The position numbers and the translations under genes are program-made. The notes under the pieces were generated by a model. That model was given only the letters and a program-made list of their open reading frames with translations. It made no database searches and was not told the origin of the DNA. DNA of 64,000 nucleotides from Apostichopus japonicus (lineage: Eukaryota > Echinodermata > Holothuroidea > Aspidochirotida > Stichopodidae), in NCBI RefSeq assembly GCF_037975245.1, contig NC_092576.1, forward strand, positions 33,458,611-33,522,610. The letters run 5' to 3'. Every line of letters starts with the position of its first letter. Within the stretch, counting starts at the first letter, position 1. Below are positions 9,431-21,459 of the stretch, in pieces.

Positions 9431-11531
9431 AAACAAAAACAAATGACAATTAAATATAATCATGCCATATTAATTGTTATTCATACTATAAGGTTTTAGA
9501 GCGAGTATCTTCAAGGGCGGACGGGATTATAAAATTGTCACCAAGTGGCGCCCCAATATGTCGGAAACGGCTACCTTCACCCCGCAAAAAATACCTGCAA
9601 GTAGCGAAAATGATGAACAACAAAGTAATTGACAAGAATATACTTGAAGGTGTTGAGACCAACATATGAACTGGTTAGGGGTAGAAGTGCCCAAATCGTA
9701 TGCATTTGAATGAGAAATATGATTTAATGCTGTGAAATTATACGTAGACTTGGTTAATAACCGTATTCACACCACCACCCACTTTCTCGTCAAACAAAGC
9801 AGATTTATAAATGCAACAGATGCATTGAAAATGATAAAAAAGTGTTACCTTTATGAGTTACTATTTCGCTTGATGGCAGCCATTTCTAATAAAATATATC
9901 GTTGCAATAGCAAGGGTGTGGTACAAAATGGATACAACTCCCGAAATAAAATGCAGCGTCATAACAGTAATTAACAAGATATTATAATGAAAGCTTAGAA
10001 TGTTCAACATTGCGATTGACTAAAAGGACGATGGTTGATGGAGCTAACGAGTAAAACCCAATATGAACTAGAACTGCATTAGCCTGCAAAAACGCAGTAT
10101 TGTAGTGCGTGTGGAGTGCTTGCAGTATTAGGAAGAACTTTTCGGTTCTTCATGGTGTTAGTTTTTGGGCGAACAACACAACAGTGAGTATATTCATGTA
10201 GGTACCTACAAAATGAGGGCATTTATCCGTGGCAGGCTCAGAATAAGGTCGCTACGCAGCTAGCCTCTGAAACTGCAAATATACAGAGATTGTATGAAAC
10301 TTTAAACTTCAACGCCAGTCGTGTAGTTATCGTGCATTTGGCCAGTAATGCCTATATTGTAGCGCGCATCCGCACTACAGGAATACTCGTCAGCATACAT
10401 CACCACTGTTCACGTGACACCGTAGGTTTCCCATCCGCTTATAATATATGGTTATTGAAATGATCGATGTTAATACAGTTGCGATCAAATTCAGACAATT
10501 AAATAATACGTGTCAACCTTTGTTTTATATTTTTATTTGTGTGTATGAATGGCTGACTGCCATTATGTCACTTTGCCTTTGATGTGGCTGAAATTTCGTG
10601 AGAGATTTAACGTTTTCATACATGCAATCATATGTTAGAAATTTGAAGGTCACAAGAGGTCATTTTCTGAAAGCGTCAAAAATGCTATTCCTACTGGAGC
10701 TTCTGTACAAATTTGCTGGAATGTTGCGGAATAGAAATTTGCTAGAAATCGATTGTTATGTCATTTAAACTACTTGAACCGTGTAGGATATATCTTTGGG
10801 TAACTACACGTCACATTTTGGGTAGGGAGGAGGTGACCAGTTAGCACATTAATTGTTCCAAATATCCAATTACAAGTTATCGTGGGAAATTCCTGGCAAC
10901 CTCCTCAGCCTAGCAGTTTGCCCATCGAGATTCAACACATGACCTCAAAAATCTCAGTGTTCTGAAGAACTTAAATGTAAGATAAATATTATATTGAAAA
11001 CAATTTCTGAACTCTCTCTTTATAATGTATGGTAAGAATCTGCAGTAAATACTGTTCTCCGTGCTTGTTCTAGATGCACCTTTCCAAGCATTAAACCAAA
11101 CTGTAAAGTTAGTTCCTAAGCCGGGATGTCAGAATGTTATCGAGAAATGTCTATACATGTGACCTTCAAAAATGAAGCATGATCAGTGTTGTTCACCTAC
11201 AGTAATCCAATAAGCACATTAGGCTTGGCCTAGATCCATCTTTCCCAAGCATTTAATTAAACTTTAAAAGTGATGTCTTAGGAAAACGGGAAAAAAAACA
11301 TGATAGGTAAAACAATTTCCCAATGGAATCTGCCGTTTCCAGAATATTTTTCCTCATATGCACATATTTATTTGTTTTCCAAGTTTTGGTAAATGTGTGT
11401 TGGTTGTTGTTTAATATGTAATGTGCAATCAAATAAGTCAATGTACAATTGAATCATCAATCACCAGAGATTATACAATATTGGGTTATTTATTCGGCCA
11501 TAGAAATTTCTGGATCACATCTAACTTAATG
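9431..11531. other. intergenic, nothing recognised
   Basis: About 2.1 kb without a convincing exon. Two diverged copies of a ~110-bp segment seem to sit at about 11060-11120 and 11220-11285 (shared words CTAGATGCACCTTTCCAAGC versus CTAGATCCATCTTTCCCAAG). Confidence 0.4.
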
Positions 11532-12000
11532 AAATCATAACATGAGTCACCAATGATAAAGTTTGAGACACAGGACTTACAGTGTGTCTACTGCCTAAGG
11601 GAATCATAGCATTAGCCACCAGAGATATAGTTTCAGACACTGAACTTAGAGTTTGTCTACTGTCTATGAGAATCATAACAATCATCGTAACTGATAACAT
11701 GCTAACAGAAGCATTACAATTGGTCGTTTTTTATGCTCGTTCACATAAGGCAGAAAAAAAAAACAATCATGGTAATGATAATATGCTAACACAGGCATAA
11801 CGTCAGGTCCTTTACTATACACTACTCTCATAATTGTACAGTAGGTACCAGGTGCTACATACACAATATGCTATATAGTAAGTATGGGATAGCTTACACA
11901 TACTGTATACAATGTGCTATAGCTATACTTGTACAGTAGGTACCAGGTAACTACAAACACGGGATGATATATAGTTAGTATGGGATAGGTTACACATACT
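11532..12000. repeat. nested short tandem duplications
   Basis: Three sets of local direct repeats lie side by side. A ~69-bp unit is present at 11532-11601 and 11602-11670 (AGTTT...GACAC...GTCTACTG). A ~40-bp unit starts at about 11678 and again at 11761 (AACAATCAT...GCTAACA). A ~69-bp unit lies at 11836-11904 and 11931-12000 (GTACAGTAGGTACCAGGT...TACACATACT). All are diverged, suggesting old replication slippage rather than a recent satellite. Confidence 0.6.
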
Positions 12001-12274
12001 TGGTGAAAGCCTCCAGTACGTACAGTACAGTATAACTCAGATCAGGAGCCAGCCGAGCTTTGTCGTGGTAACTGTACTGTTCAGGATGTCTGCACATTGT
12101 AGAGGAGTTCTTCCACATGTCTGTAATTCACTAAGTGAAGAAGCCCCACCCTGACTGCTGTATTAATTTCACTTTGTATATCTGTAGTAGTGAACAGAGT
12201 TATATTCATATATGAATGAAACAACCTTAATTGTAGTAATCATATGATGTTTATGTAATGTAAATAAAATGTAA
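12001..12274. other. intergenic, nothing recognised
   Basis: No open frame or repeat stands out in this short stretch. Confidence 0.4.
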
Positions 12275-12370
12275 TGTAAATAAACTCTTATATAGCGCAC
12301 TACGCGCGATGCATCTGTGCGCTTTACAATCTAAAGAATACAATGCCATAAAACAATAAAAAGAAAAAAA
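12275..12370 (-). repeat. LINE/SINE 3'-end-like fragment
   Basis: Contains CTCTTATATAGCGCACTACG and TGCGCTTTACAATCTAAAG, which on the minus strand resemble the GCGCTATATAAG 3' ends of animal LINEs and their SINE parasites. It ends in an A-rich run. Similar to 9335-9430. Confidence 0.35.
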
Positions 12371-12439
12371 AAACAGAAAATGTTTGGTGTCCCTCAGAGG
12401 ATCCACTATGACTAAGGTAGAAATTTTGACTCCTCACTT

Positions 12440-13120
12440 ATTCGTTCCATATGTTCTGTGTACATTGTAACCAAAACCAGAAGTACTTCATTTCATCCAG
12501 AAGGCAATGGTCAAGTTGAGAGATTCAATCGTACTCTGCACGATCTGTTGCAGTCTCTCCCTGTTAAACACAAACGGAGATGGTCAGAACATCTACCAGA
12601 AGTATTTTTTGCGTACAATGCCACTGTTCACCCTTCCACAGGATTTTCACCCTTCTATATATATAATGTTTAAAAGGGAACCAAGATTACCAGTTGACTT
12701 TTTGATTAATGTTGATGCTCGAAGCGATGACCCGGATTATCAGGAAAGCATGCGGGAGTAGCTGGTCACCCATACATAGACTGTGAGGTTACTGCACCAT
12801 AAAGCAGGGAACGTCTGTGTAGGGAAGAAGAAACGCGGAAGGTACGCAATGACCGTGACGCCGAGGAAAAACCATTGGCTTTGGGTACCAGAGCTTATCT
12901 TTGGTCCCACCCACATGGACGTCAGAAGATTCAGGATCAGTTGAGTCATATTATCTACACGATTGTAGCAAGACCTTTGGGTAATACCAGTTACACGATA
13001 CAACTAGTATCTACAAGATTGTCGCAAACCTGTGGGTAATAACAGTTACACGACACTACTAACAGATCGCCACGAGTTTCTAATGTGGGGTACTTGCCAA
13101 GAAGAACGACTCGTTTATAT
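12440..13120 (+). pseudogene. Ty3/Gypsy retrotransposon fragment: 3' half of integrase
   Basis: The frame starting near 12458 reads FHPEGNGQVERFNRTL, the region of the integrase core that holds the catalytic Glu of the D,D-35-E triad. It continues through WSEHLPEVFFAYN and STGFSPFY, typical of Ty3/Gypsy enzymes. At the TATATATA run near 12655-12663 the coding sense shifts by one frame into KREPRLPVDFL, consistent with dinucleotide slippage. Further breaks occur near 12760 (TAG) and 12810. After that the integrase C-terminal segment (RKVRNDRDAEEKPL, then GRQKIQDQLSHIIY) is readable to about 13010. A 56-bp block within it is duplicated in tandem (12951-13006 and 13008-13063). The first half of integrase, reverse transcriptase and both LTRs are missing. 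Dead fragment. Confidence 0.75.
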
Positions 13121-16100
13121 TGACCCGTTAAAGCCCATTTGTTTTATTTCAGTAGAAAGGAAGGATCGTAGTCTGCTTCCGTGAAGTGTCGCTACATACG
13201 GAGCTGTATACTTGCTGGAGTGAAATTGAAGTAAAATCGGCGCTGGTGTTCTGCACTAACATGGTAATCATCGCAGTGTTTTTCCGTCCTTCGGCCATCG
13301 ATGCAGGCTAAATGCGTGGGTTATGACAATTATGCCGCCCCAGACAACACAACGGACCGGCATTTTTCTCGGATTGTTTACAACATGTTGTAAAAACAGC
13401 TTGAAATTTCTAACGATTAAACGAAATACAGTGGTTGTTCTTTCAGTGTAAATGTGCGTGTATGTGTGACGGTGTGATCGTCGCGCATCCGGTACATGCA
13501 TGTGCTTGGCACTTGTGTTCCTAATATGACGTCATCGTTGTCTTGTTTGGAAATCACATTTTTCAGAGTTCTGTTTTCGGATGCGAATATTACAACGTTA
13601 ATTTATAAACTAGTCCTTGAGGTTTTGAAGCTGATGAGAATAGTTTTGAACATAGATGTTCTCATAGATTCAAAGAAGTTACTCTCGATTGGTTGGATTT
13701 TTCATGTCATGGTCTCTTAAAGGGATGTATTTTATCAGCAGTCTTGGTTCATATGCTGTTAAAAGACACATGTTAATTTTATGATTGCTGATATATTCTG
13801 AAAGGGATAGTATGTTTATAGTTAAATATATTAACCTTCTCTTTGAACCAACTTCATTTATCTGCAGGAACTGCACCATGCATTTTGTCAGTCGTGTAGT
13901 TCACTTGTAGAGGTTACAACTTAAAGCAATATAGTACATCACACATTCAAGCAGTATATGTTTGGTAGATAAAGTAGTATTACGTCAATATTACTTTGTT
14001 TAGTATTAAGCTGTTATTATAGGTAGACGTGCTGGTGACGTAATTGACGCAACTGCTTGTACTTTAAATATTCTGCTTTGGATTATTATCACTGCTCATT
14101 GAATAGTTATTACATAATGATATCCATTGCTTGGTTCCTTTTGGAATTAGTTTTAGATGATGGTGATATTGTTCCTAGGTTGTGTAGTTTTTGTATAGTT
14201 ATTTAGTTTTCTTATTATTGTTTACAGGCAGACATAAAGGCCAGTGACCATTCATAGCCACTGCTCTTTTGATGTTGTTTTTTCCTTGATCTCGATTTCC
14301 GATTGTAGTAGCAGGTTTAAATACATGACGCTACAAAAAAAATGTGGTAACATATACAAAATTGTTTTTTTGTCTTATTGTCTATAAAGTCCTTTCTGAC
14401 AATTCTCCAGTATGTTAACAACCTTTCATGATAAAAAATAATGTAGCAAGCATCATACATGAAAGCGTAAGACAAAGGCATAATTTATGATATCTCGACT
14501 GAAAATTGTAATCATATGTTTAATTCCATGGTAGAGATCAATGACGTCATACCACTGAAATAGAGGATGATATTTGGATTGGTATCGAGAAATCTGCAAA
14601 CTTAAAGAACTTTACAGAGTTTCTCAACAACATCCTGCTTATGGAATTGGTTTGGTGAGCATGCAAGTTGAGACGTTTATGTAACAATGAACATTGCAGT
14701 AACAAACATACTCGTCATTCCCACTAACGCATAAAGCGCTTTCCAGTTCTTCTACCTGAGATTTGTTCTGCTGCGTACTTTGTGTTGGACAGACAACGAA
14801 TGCCTATGTTTCGTCAAGTCTGACCTCTGAATAGTCGATAAATTATGAATATTAGAATTCAACATCTAGATACACACGTTGAAACTTATGTATTGGTGGA
14901 CGTGGAGCTACATCTCTCTCAAATAATTTTGTAATTAAAAAACATTTAAAATTGAAACTATAAGTTAACGCAGATAAGTATAAAATCGTGTCTCTTTTAT
15001 ATCGACTAAAAGTAATTCGAAAAGGTGATTTCTTTTAAGGTAAAAGACTGAACTTTGTTAATAGATAGCAGCAATGTCAAACACTAAGGTTTAAACTGTT
15101 CAATACGTGTTACGGAAAATGCCTCAATTCATTCATTAAAACATTCAAAATGCGAGTGGTTCATCCCAATCTTCGTTAACAAAGAAATGTGCAGTCATTA
15201 CAGAATAGTAATATTAATCACACAATATCAGTAGCAAAAGGCTTTTGAAAGCACTGCTACCGATATTACTGACAAGGTAGCAAAACAGACTACTAGAATA
15301 CAAACACATAATGCGAGATGTGAGGCTTGCCATATCAACTTGCCATATGTTATGTCCAGATAAACTAACTCGTTAACCCTTCTCGTTGCCTGCTAAATTG
15401 CTTCTAGTCTTCTGCCGCCAAACCGTTTGTCAAGTAGCTTGCTACACACCCGACCTTATCTAAAACTATCCAAACATACTTAAATATTTATATACATGCC
15501 AAACTATTCAATCTATTGTGCAAAACTATCGCAAGCCCCATCGTTATCCAAGTGTATTGAAGCTGCTTCTTCCCTTGAGGATATTAAGCAAGGTAACATT
15601 TACTACTAGTGAATCAATACGTAAAATCATGGTTAGTAAACATTGTATGAGAAACAATAAGAACACATTTCTTAGTATGACCATGTATGTATATTTCTCT
15701 CATAATAAAATAGTGACCCATTTTCAAAAGCATTCATTGTTTTGTTTTTTCGACAATACTTATAATTCCCTATCGTTAACCCTTTAATTGTAACTATATC
15801 TTTAACCCGTATATTGTAACCACGTCGTTTAATACTATCACCAAGAAACAATGATATTGTGTAGAACAGGTGTGTTTTATAAGTGATGCGCTGAATGTGA
15901 GCAACATCAAGACTCCCCGGAACATTAACCTAGCAGATCCTATAAACGACACAGACGGCCGGTCGGCACAGAAGTAGTCAACACCTTACAATTACCCTAT
16001 TTATATATAGTAAGAGAGTGGAGACTATTGATAACAAGAGAGCGAAACTACAGGAACAGGTCCTTTTTGTGTTGAATATTATACCATTTTATTTATTTAA

Positions 16101-17299
16101 TATTACACCATAGAAGTATCTGCAAGATTTTTCTTCTTTTACCGCATATTTGAAGAGAATAAGTATGAAACTCCGAATATATTACAAAGAAAAACATAAT
16201 TGGATATCAATGATAAAGTAAACATTTTTTTTAATAATCGTAAGACTATTACTTTTATACAATATTAAATTACTATTATACAATATTCAATGAATGCAGA
16301 TACAATTTTAAACTTACAACTATTCTAAAGAATATATTAAAAGACTTGCATACCATATTAAGCTTACAACTAGGCTACTGTATATATTTAATGAACGCAG
16401 ATTATTAAAATCAAGAAAGCAAAAGTTACAGTAAAAATTTGGTTTATTCAATATTAAATCAGAAAATACAAATAAACAAATAAAAGCATTTCACTCAATA
16501 GGTTCAGATTGTGTAAGAATTGTCCTGAAATATGGTTTAATCGTTATATATTTTTTTCAAACAATATTGTATTAACTTTATTTCATCCAAAAAACATTAA
16601 GAGTTAATGCTTGTCAAAAAAAAATAATATCTTGCAGGTTATGACGTCATATAATTCCAGCAACATTTACATCAGCTGATGCTTTTATGACCATTAGATT
16701 CAGACCGATGGTTCATTTTTTGTCTTTCCTTTGAAGCTTGTAGATAGTATGACATATCTATGTTACTTTAAATCTCCCTCTCAATGTATCGTTGCTAATC
16801 TACATTTGCGTTGCTTCAGAGCACATAATGTTCACCATAGAGAACCTTCCTCTCTCATTGAATTGAATGAAAAATTCTTCTTGGTATTTTCATCGTAGCA
16901 GATATGGGGAAACTTGTCTAGTTGTCCGTATGCCTTTAAAGAAGAATAAAACGTAAGGTGTTAATTAACTTATCAATTACACAGGATACATAGAAAGTCA
17001 AAACCGCATTATCATTACCTAAAAATCGGTTATTCATGTTTTCACAATTATCATGGGGCGGGAAAGTACGAGGAATGAAGCCCTGAAACTATGATAGTTG
17101 CTACCTGTAATCTTTAAATAAATGTAAAAGCTCTTTCATTGCACATGCAATGTATCAACCCAAGAATCTTTACTTAACTTATCAGGATGTATCAGACTGT
17201 ATATTTTACAATTAAGTAGTTTTAATCTTAAAAGCAAGATAATAATAAATTGTGTTGACTAAGCCCATCACTTCAAAGTATAGTTTATACCGTGCGATA
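13121..17299. other. intergenic, nothing recognised
   Basis: Over 4 kb without a supported exon, TIR or tandem repeat. The part at about 16080-16630 is especially AT-rich with several near-repeats of ACAATATTAAAT/ACAATATTCAAT. Short reading frames here have no family features. Confidence 0.45.
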
Positions 17300-17560
17300 G
17301 TCTAATCATTTCATTTCATTTTTATTTATTTCGTCTATACATGCTTACAATAAAAATGTAGAATAATATAAACAGGACACTAGAAAAACAAAGGAAATGT
17401 AATCCAGCTAGCGACCAAAAAACAAAAGTGAAAATAAAGTAGAGAAAATAAAGAAGTTGTGTACAGTCAGTGTACACGAGAGAAACATTCTCTAGACCTA
17501 GTAGACCATGAAACTTTCAACATCTCTTGGGAAGGGTATCCGGACCCATCATTGCTGAAA
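17300..17560 (-). repeat. probable LINE 3' tail
   Basis: On the minus strand a TGTATAGACGAAATAAATAA segment leads into short AATGA/AATGAA repeats near 17300-17330. This has the same style of tail as the LINE fragment at 8934-8985. The portion to about 17560 may be 3' untranslated sequence, but no ORF2 residue pattern is visible, so the family is unknown. Confidence 0.35.
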
Positions 17561-18755
17561 GGGTAGATGGGTCGTTACACTTGTTAAATCCATACATATA
17601 ACGTAGAAGTGTACTTGTTTAGACAGAATTGATTTCCATGATCAATATGACATTCACCATTTCCTTTGTGATGTTACAAAGCGATATTTTTGGTTTCATT
17701 GTTCCATCAACAATGTACCCAAGTAGCAAGAGTTTTACGATCAACTTAACGATCGCTTCAGATGCATATTCAATGACACTCTTGATAACATCATCGGAGA
17801 TAATTATACATTAGTTATCGGTACCCGCATGTTTTACAAACGTAATTTAAGATTTCTTATTACATCTCACTTGGTTTATTCACTTCCTTTAGAAACTAGT
17901 CTCGCCATCTGCCATTATGTATGTCTGCAGGGAAATAAAAATAATATCATTTCAAACTGATGAAACATCTTGAAAATAACACAAGGTACATTTCAGATAA
18001 GATATTATAAAATCGCTTCAACGAGAGACTTCATTTAAAACAAATTAATTGTACACTTGTTTTTCCCCGATGTTTTGAATTCATATATGATTTGCGCAAA
18101 ATTGTTTTTTTTTGTCGTCACAGAATAAAGACAAAAGCAATTACAACACTCACATCCCTTTCAATCCCCTTCCCTCTTGCCCTCGTTATTCTCCTCACCA
18201 GAAACAAATACACAATAAAAATAAATATTCGCAGCAAAACCCACCGAAATACCCCCAAAAATCGACAATAGTGTTTCGAGCGACACAGTATACCACGGAA
18301 TATTCTTCGTAACACGCAGGGTAATATATGGTTACTATTGGTGTTAGAAAAACCACAAAAATGTCATACATGTTGTTATTATCAGCTTTGTATATGAACA
18401 TAGATCTGACTATAGAGGTAGCACCATAAATGTTCCGCAATTGAATATTTTATAATCCCAACCCTCAAGTCACGTTTCTACTTCTTGTGTGACCAAATAA
18501 CAATATGTAAAATGAATATTTTAAATATAATGCTAACACATTTTAATGATTAATAAACGACACATGATACCATTTAGGGTCTAAATATGTACTTACCTCC
18601 AGTTTCTCCGAAACTCTCTCACCTGTATGAGAGAAAAAAACACATGAGGCATTAATTGCTGATCATTTACATGCTACTTTCATCATACGACATTATGTTT
18701 AGGAAGATGTGTTAGTGTAGAGACATGTAAGAGGGCAGTGAAGTAAATGTTTGGC
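17561..18755. other. intergenic, nothing recognised
   Basis: AT-rich, no supported gene. A reading frame near 18110-18310 is low-complexity Asn/Pro/Gln-rich in one direction and hydrophobic in the other, as expected from biased base composition. Confidence 0.45.
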
Positions 18756-18756
18756 A

Positions 18757-19400
18757 TTTGCCGACTTCAAATGACCTTTGACCTCCACCAAAAGCAATAA
18801 TAGGCTCCTTAAGTTCAGTATTTTACATCTACAAACCAAATATGAGATCTGACCTTTCTTGCAATATCATGTTAACAAGGTTGTCAAGATTTGACCAGTT
18901 GTCCCCAAATTAACAAAAATATTAGGCTTCCTGTACTCAATGCAGTACGTCCACACACTAATATGACTTGGTCCGACCTTCCCTTTTGAGATAACGTGTT
19001 TACAAGCTTTTCAAAATTTGATCTCTGTTGACCCCAAAAGACCTTTGACCTCCACCAAAAACAAAAACGGTACTCAATGTTGTACTTCTACACACTAAAT
19101 ATGAGGTCTGCCCAAGCTTTGTTTGATGAGCTATTGTGCTTACAAGGTTTTCACAATTTGACCCCTGGTGACCCCAAACGACCTTTGACCTCAACAGAAA
19201 ACAGTAGGCTTCCTGTACTCAATGTGGTACTTCTAGACACTACATATGAGGTTTGCCCAAGCTGCCTTTCTTGAGATATTGTGTTTACAATGTTTTCACA
19301 ATTTGACCCGGGTGACCCTGAATGACCAAGGTTTCCACATTTTGACCCCTGATAACCCCAAATAACACTTGACCTCCACAGAAAACAATATGCATTCCGA
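18757..19400 (+). repeat. ~142-bp tandem repeat carrying TGACCTTTGACC
   Basis: About four and a half diverged units. Each contains, in order, TTCACAATTTGACCCCTGGT, GACCCCAAA, TGACCTTTGACCTCCACC, a CAATAGGCTTCCTGTACTCA-like block, TACACACTAAATATGAGGTC and TTGAGATATCGTGTTTACAA. The GACCTTTGACC core lies at 18773, 19040 and 19180, with decayed versions near 19323 and 19364; it is lost from the unit near 18901. A second array is at 26190-26492. Nothing suggests translation. Confidence 0.75.
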
Positions 19401-21402
19401 GCCATATTTACACCATGATACAGTTTTATCTAAGAAGCTATTAATGCAACATTGTGGTGTTATAAATTCAAATTTCTCGGACTGACTTGAGGAGCACCTA
19501 TTTAAGAAGGCCACAGGGAAATTAAAGTGTTTCATAAAATGGGGGGGGGGGGGTTGTCATGGGTTCAGTAAAGTCGAAGTCTATGTAGCAGATCCTCCTC
19601 AAGAAAATAAAATTAAAGTCGAATGGTGCATTCCGGGGCATGTTTGCACTATCATATGGTCCTCAATTGTAAACACAAGTTTGTGCTGATCAATATGTTG
19701 TAGAAGTTGAAAAGCCAAGGGAATGGGACGTGTTTTACCCTCGAAATAGTGTTCTAATACATCGCATTAGCAGCAATTTCAGCACGGTACATTTATATAT
19801 CGCTTGGTATTTGACATCTCACAAAACACTTGCAATCATTACATATCATGAATATCACGCTGAACCATCACAACATCAGTTATCCTCACGTCCCGTCCTC
19901 TGTTCCAGGTTGGCTTTATTCAACTAAGACCAACACACACACGGATAGGAGCTCAGACAAAGGGATGTTATAATGCTTAATATATGTTATTGACCACCAT
20001 GCAAAAGCGCCCTCTAAAATATGTGACAAAGCAATAACACGAATAGCTACGATGATCATTTTCAATATTATTGACGATATCATGTTATTAGTTTTTCAAC
20101 AACGTATAGCCATATATTTACATTATATTCTAGGGTCCAGTAAGATCAAACCACTGATTGAGTGTAATACAATACCCATCAACCTACCTTATGATTATAC
20201 TCTGTATCTGTTAACTTCTGATTGGTATCACGGTCCTGTAGTGAAAAGCAAGAGAAACGATGATCAGACTAATACATATATGACGTCATAAACATCATCG
20301 AGACAGTCGAATCAGGAAAGGTTTCCTTTCATTAAAAAAAGAGCGTAAATACTCGACGAGGATAAAACAATAAAAAGATAAACATAATTCGTTAATATGA
20401 GGTGATCAACATGAAAGAAATCTTTGATAAAAAAAAAATATTTTCAGGAAAGATGTATTCCTAAAGAACGATTATAGCGGATTTGAATCAATGTGCATGT
20501 GTCCATTTGCCTTATTTGTTTTATTTGTATAAATGTATGGATTTCTTAACATGATACATGATTTTTTAACATTTAACATTTTTAACACGAAACCTTTTGG
20601 TATACCTGGGTGTTTGTGAATGACAGTGTGTTTTATATATTATTTATATTGGCTATAACAATGACCATGATTTACTTTATTGCATAGTGCCATGTTTCTA
20701 TTCCATTACATATACTGTCACGGGCCGTTCCTACCATCAATTCCTTACACTAGGTTTCCTTTCTTATCACTACTGCCTCGCCATAGCTTCATAGCAATTC
20801 GGCATTTCTTAACAGTTGACCAAATATGCCAGTTTCGTCTGGGGACGTGTTTAAAAAAACACGTTTTTAATAACTTAAGTTTTATTTTTGACTGAGAAAT
20901 GCCACAAATTACATGCATTTAATCTTCAAATAGAAATAAAGTGCTGTCCGCGTGGTACATTTAAACATCATCTTAATCCGTAAGGTTGGTGTTATTATAT
21001 TTTATTATTTTATTATTATGTATGAATTATCAGTAGGGAAAAATAATTTGAATGTCCCAGACCCACGTGATTGTTGGTAATAATCCCAAAATCACGTGAA
21101 TCTTGGTAATACCATTTGCTAATATGACAGGTTTACATCCGTTGCGGTGGGCGGATAAGACTGCGATGAGGAGGAAATAATAATTTTTAGAGTTAATTAC
21201 TTATAGCATCTCCCTTCCTTATCTTCTCATCACCCCCCTCCCCCCTCCCCTCGGCGCTCATTGTAAATAGTTTAAGTTCGGACAAGATTTTAAAACGGGG
21301 AACTTGAACATATATTGAAGTACAATTACTCAATTGATCACCAAAGATAAAATAAAAAGAGTGTAGTCTAGAATATTGTCATTGCAGTGAAGTATAAATA
21401 AA
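19401..21402. other. intergenic, nothing recognised
   Basis: No supported exon. A 12-13-base G run is at about 19543, and C-rich CCCCCCTCCCCCC occurs at about 21233-21250. Either could be a transposon end, but no matching partner end was found. Confidence 0.4.
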
Positions 21403-21403
21403 T

Positions 21404-21456
<53 letters not shown>
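21403..21456 (+). repeat. (TAA)n microsatellite
   Basis: Eighteen or so uninterrupted TAA/AAT trinucleotides. Such a run can be a LINE tail, but no retroelement 3' end was recognised next to it. Confidence 0.9.
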
Positions 21457-21459
<3 letters not shown>

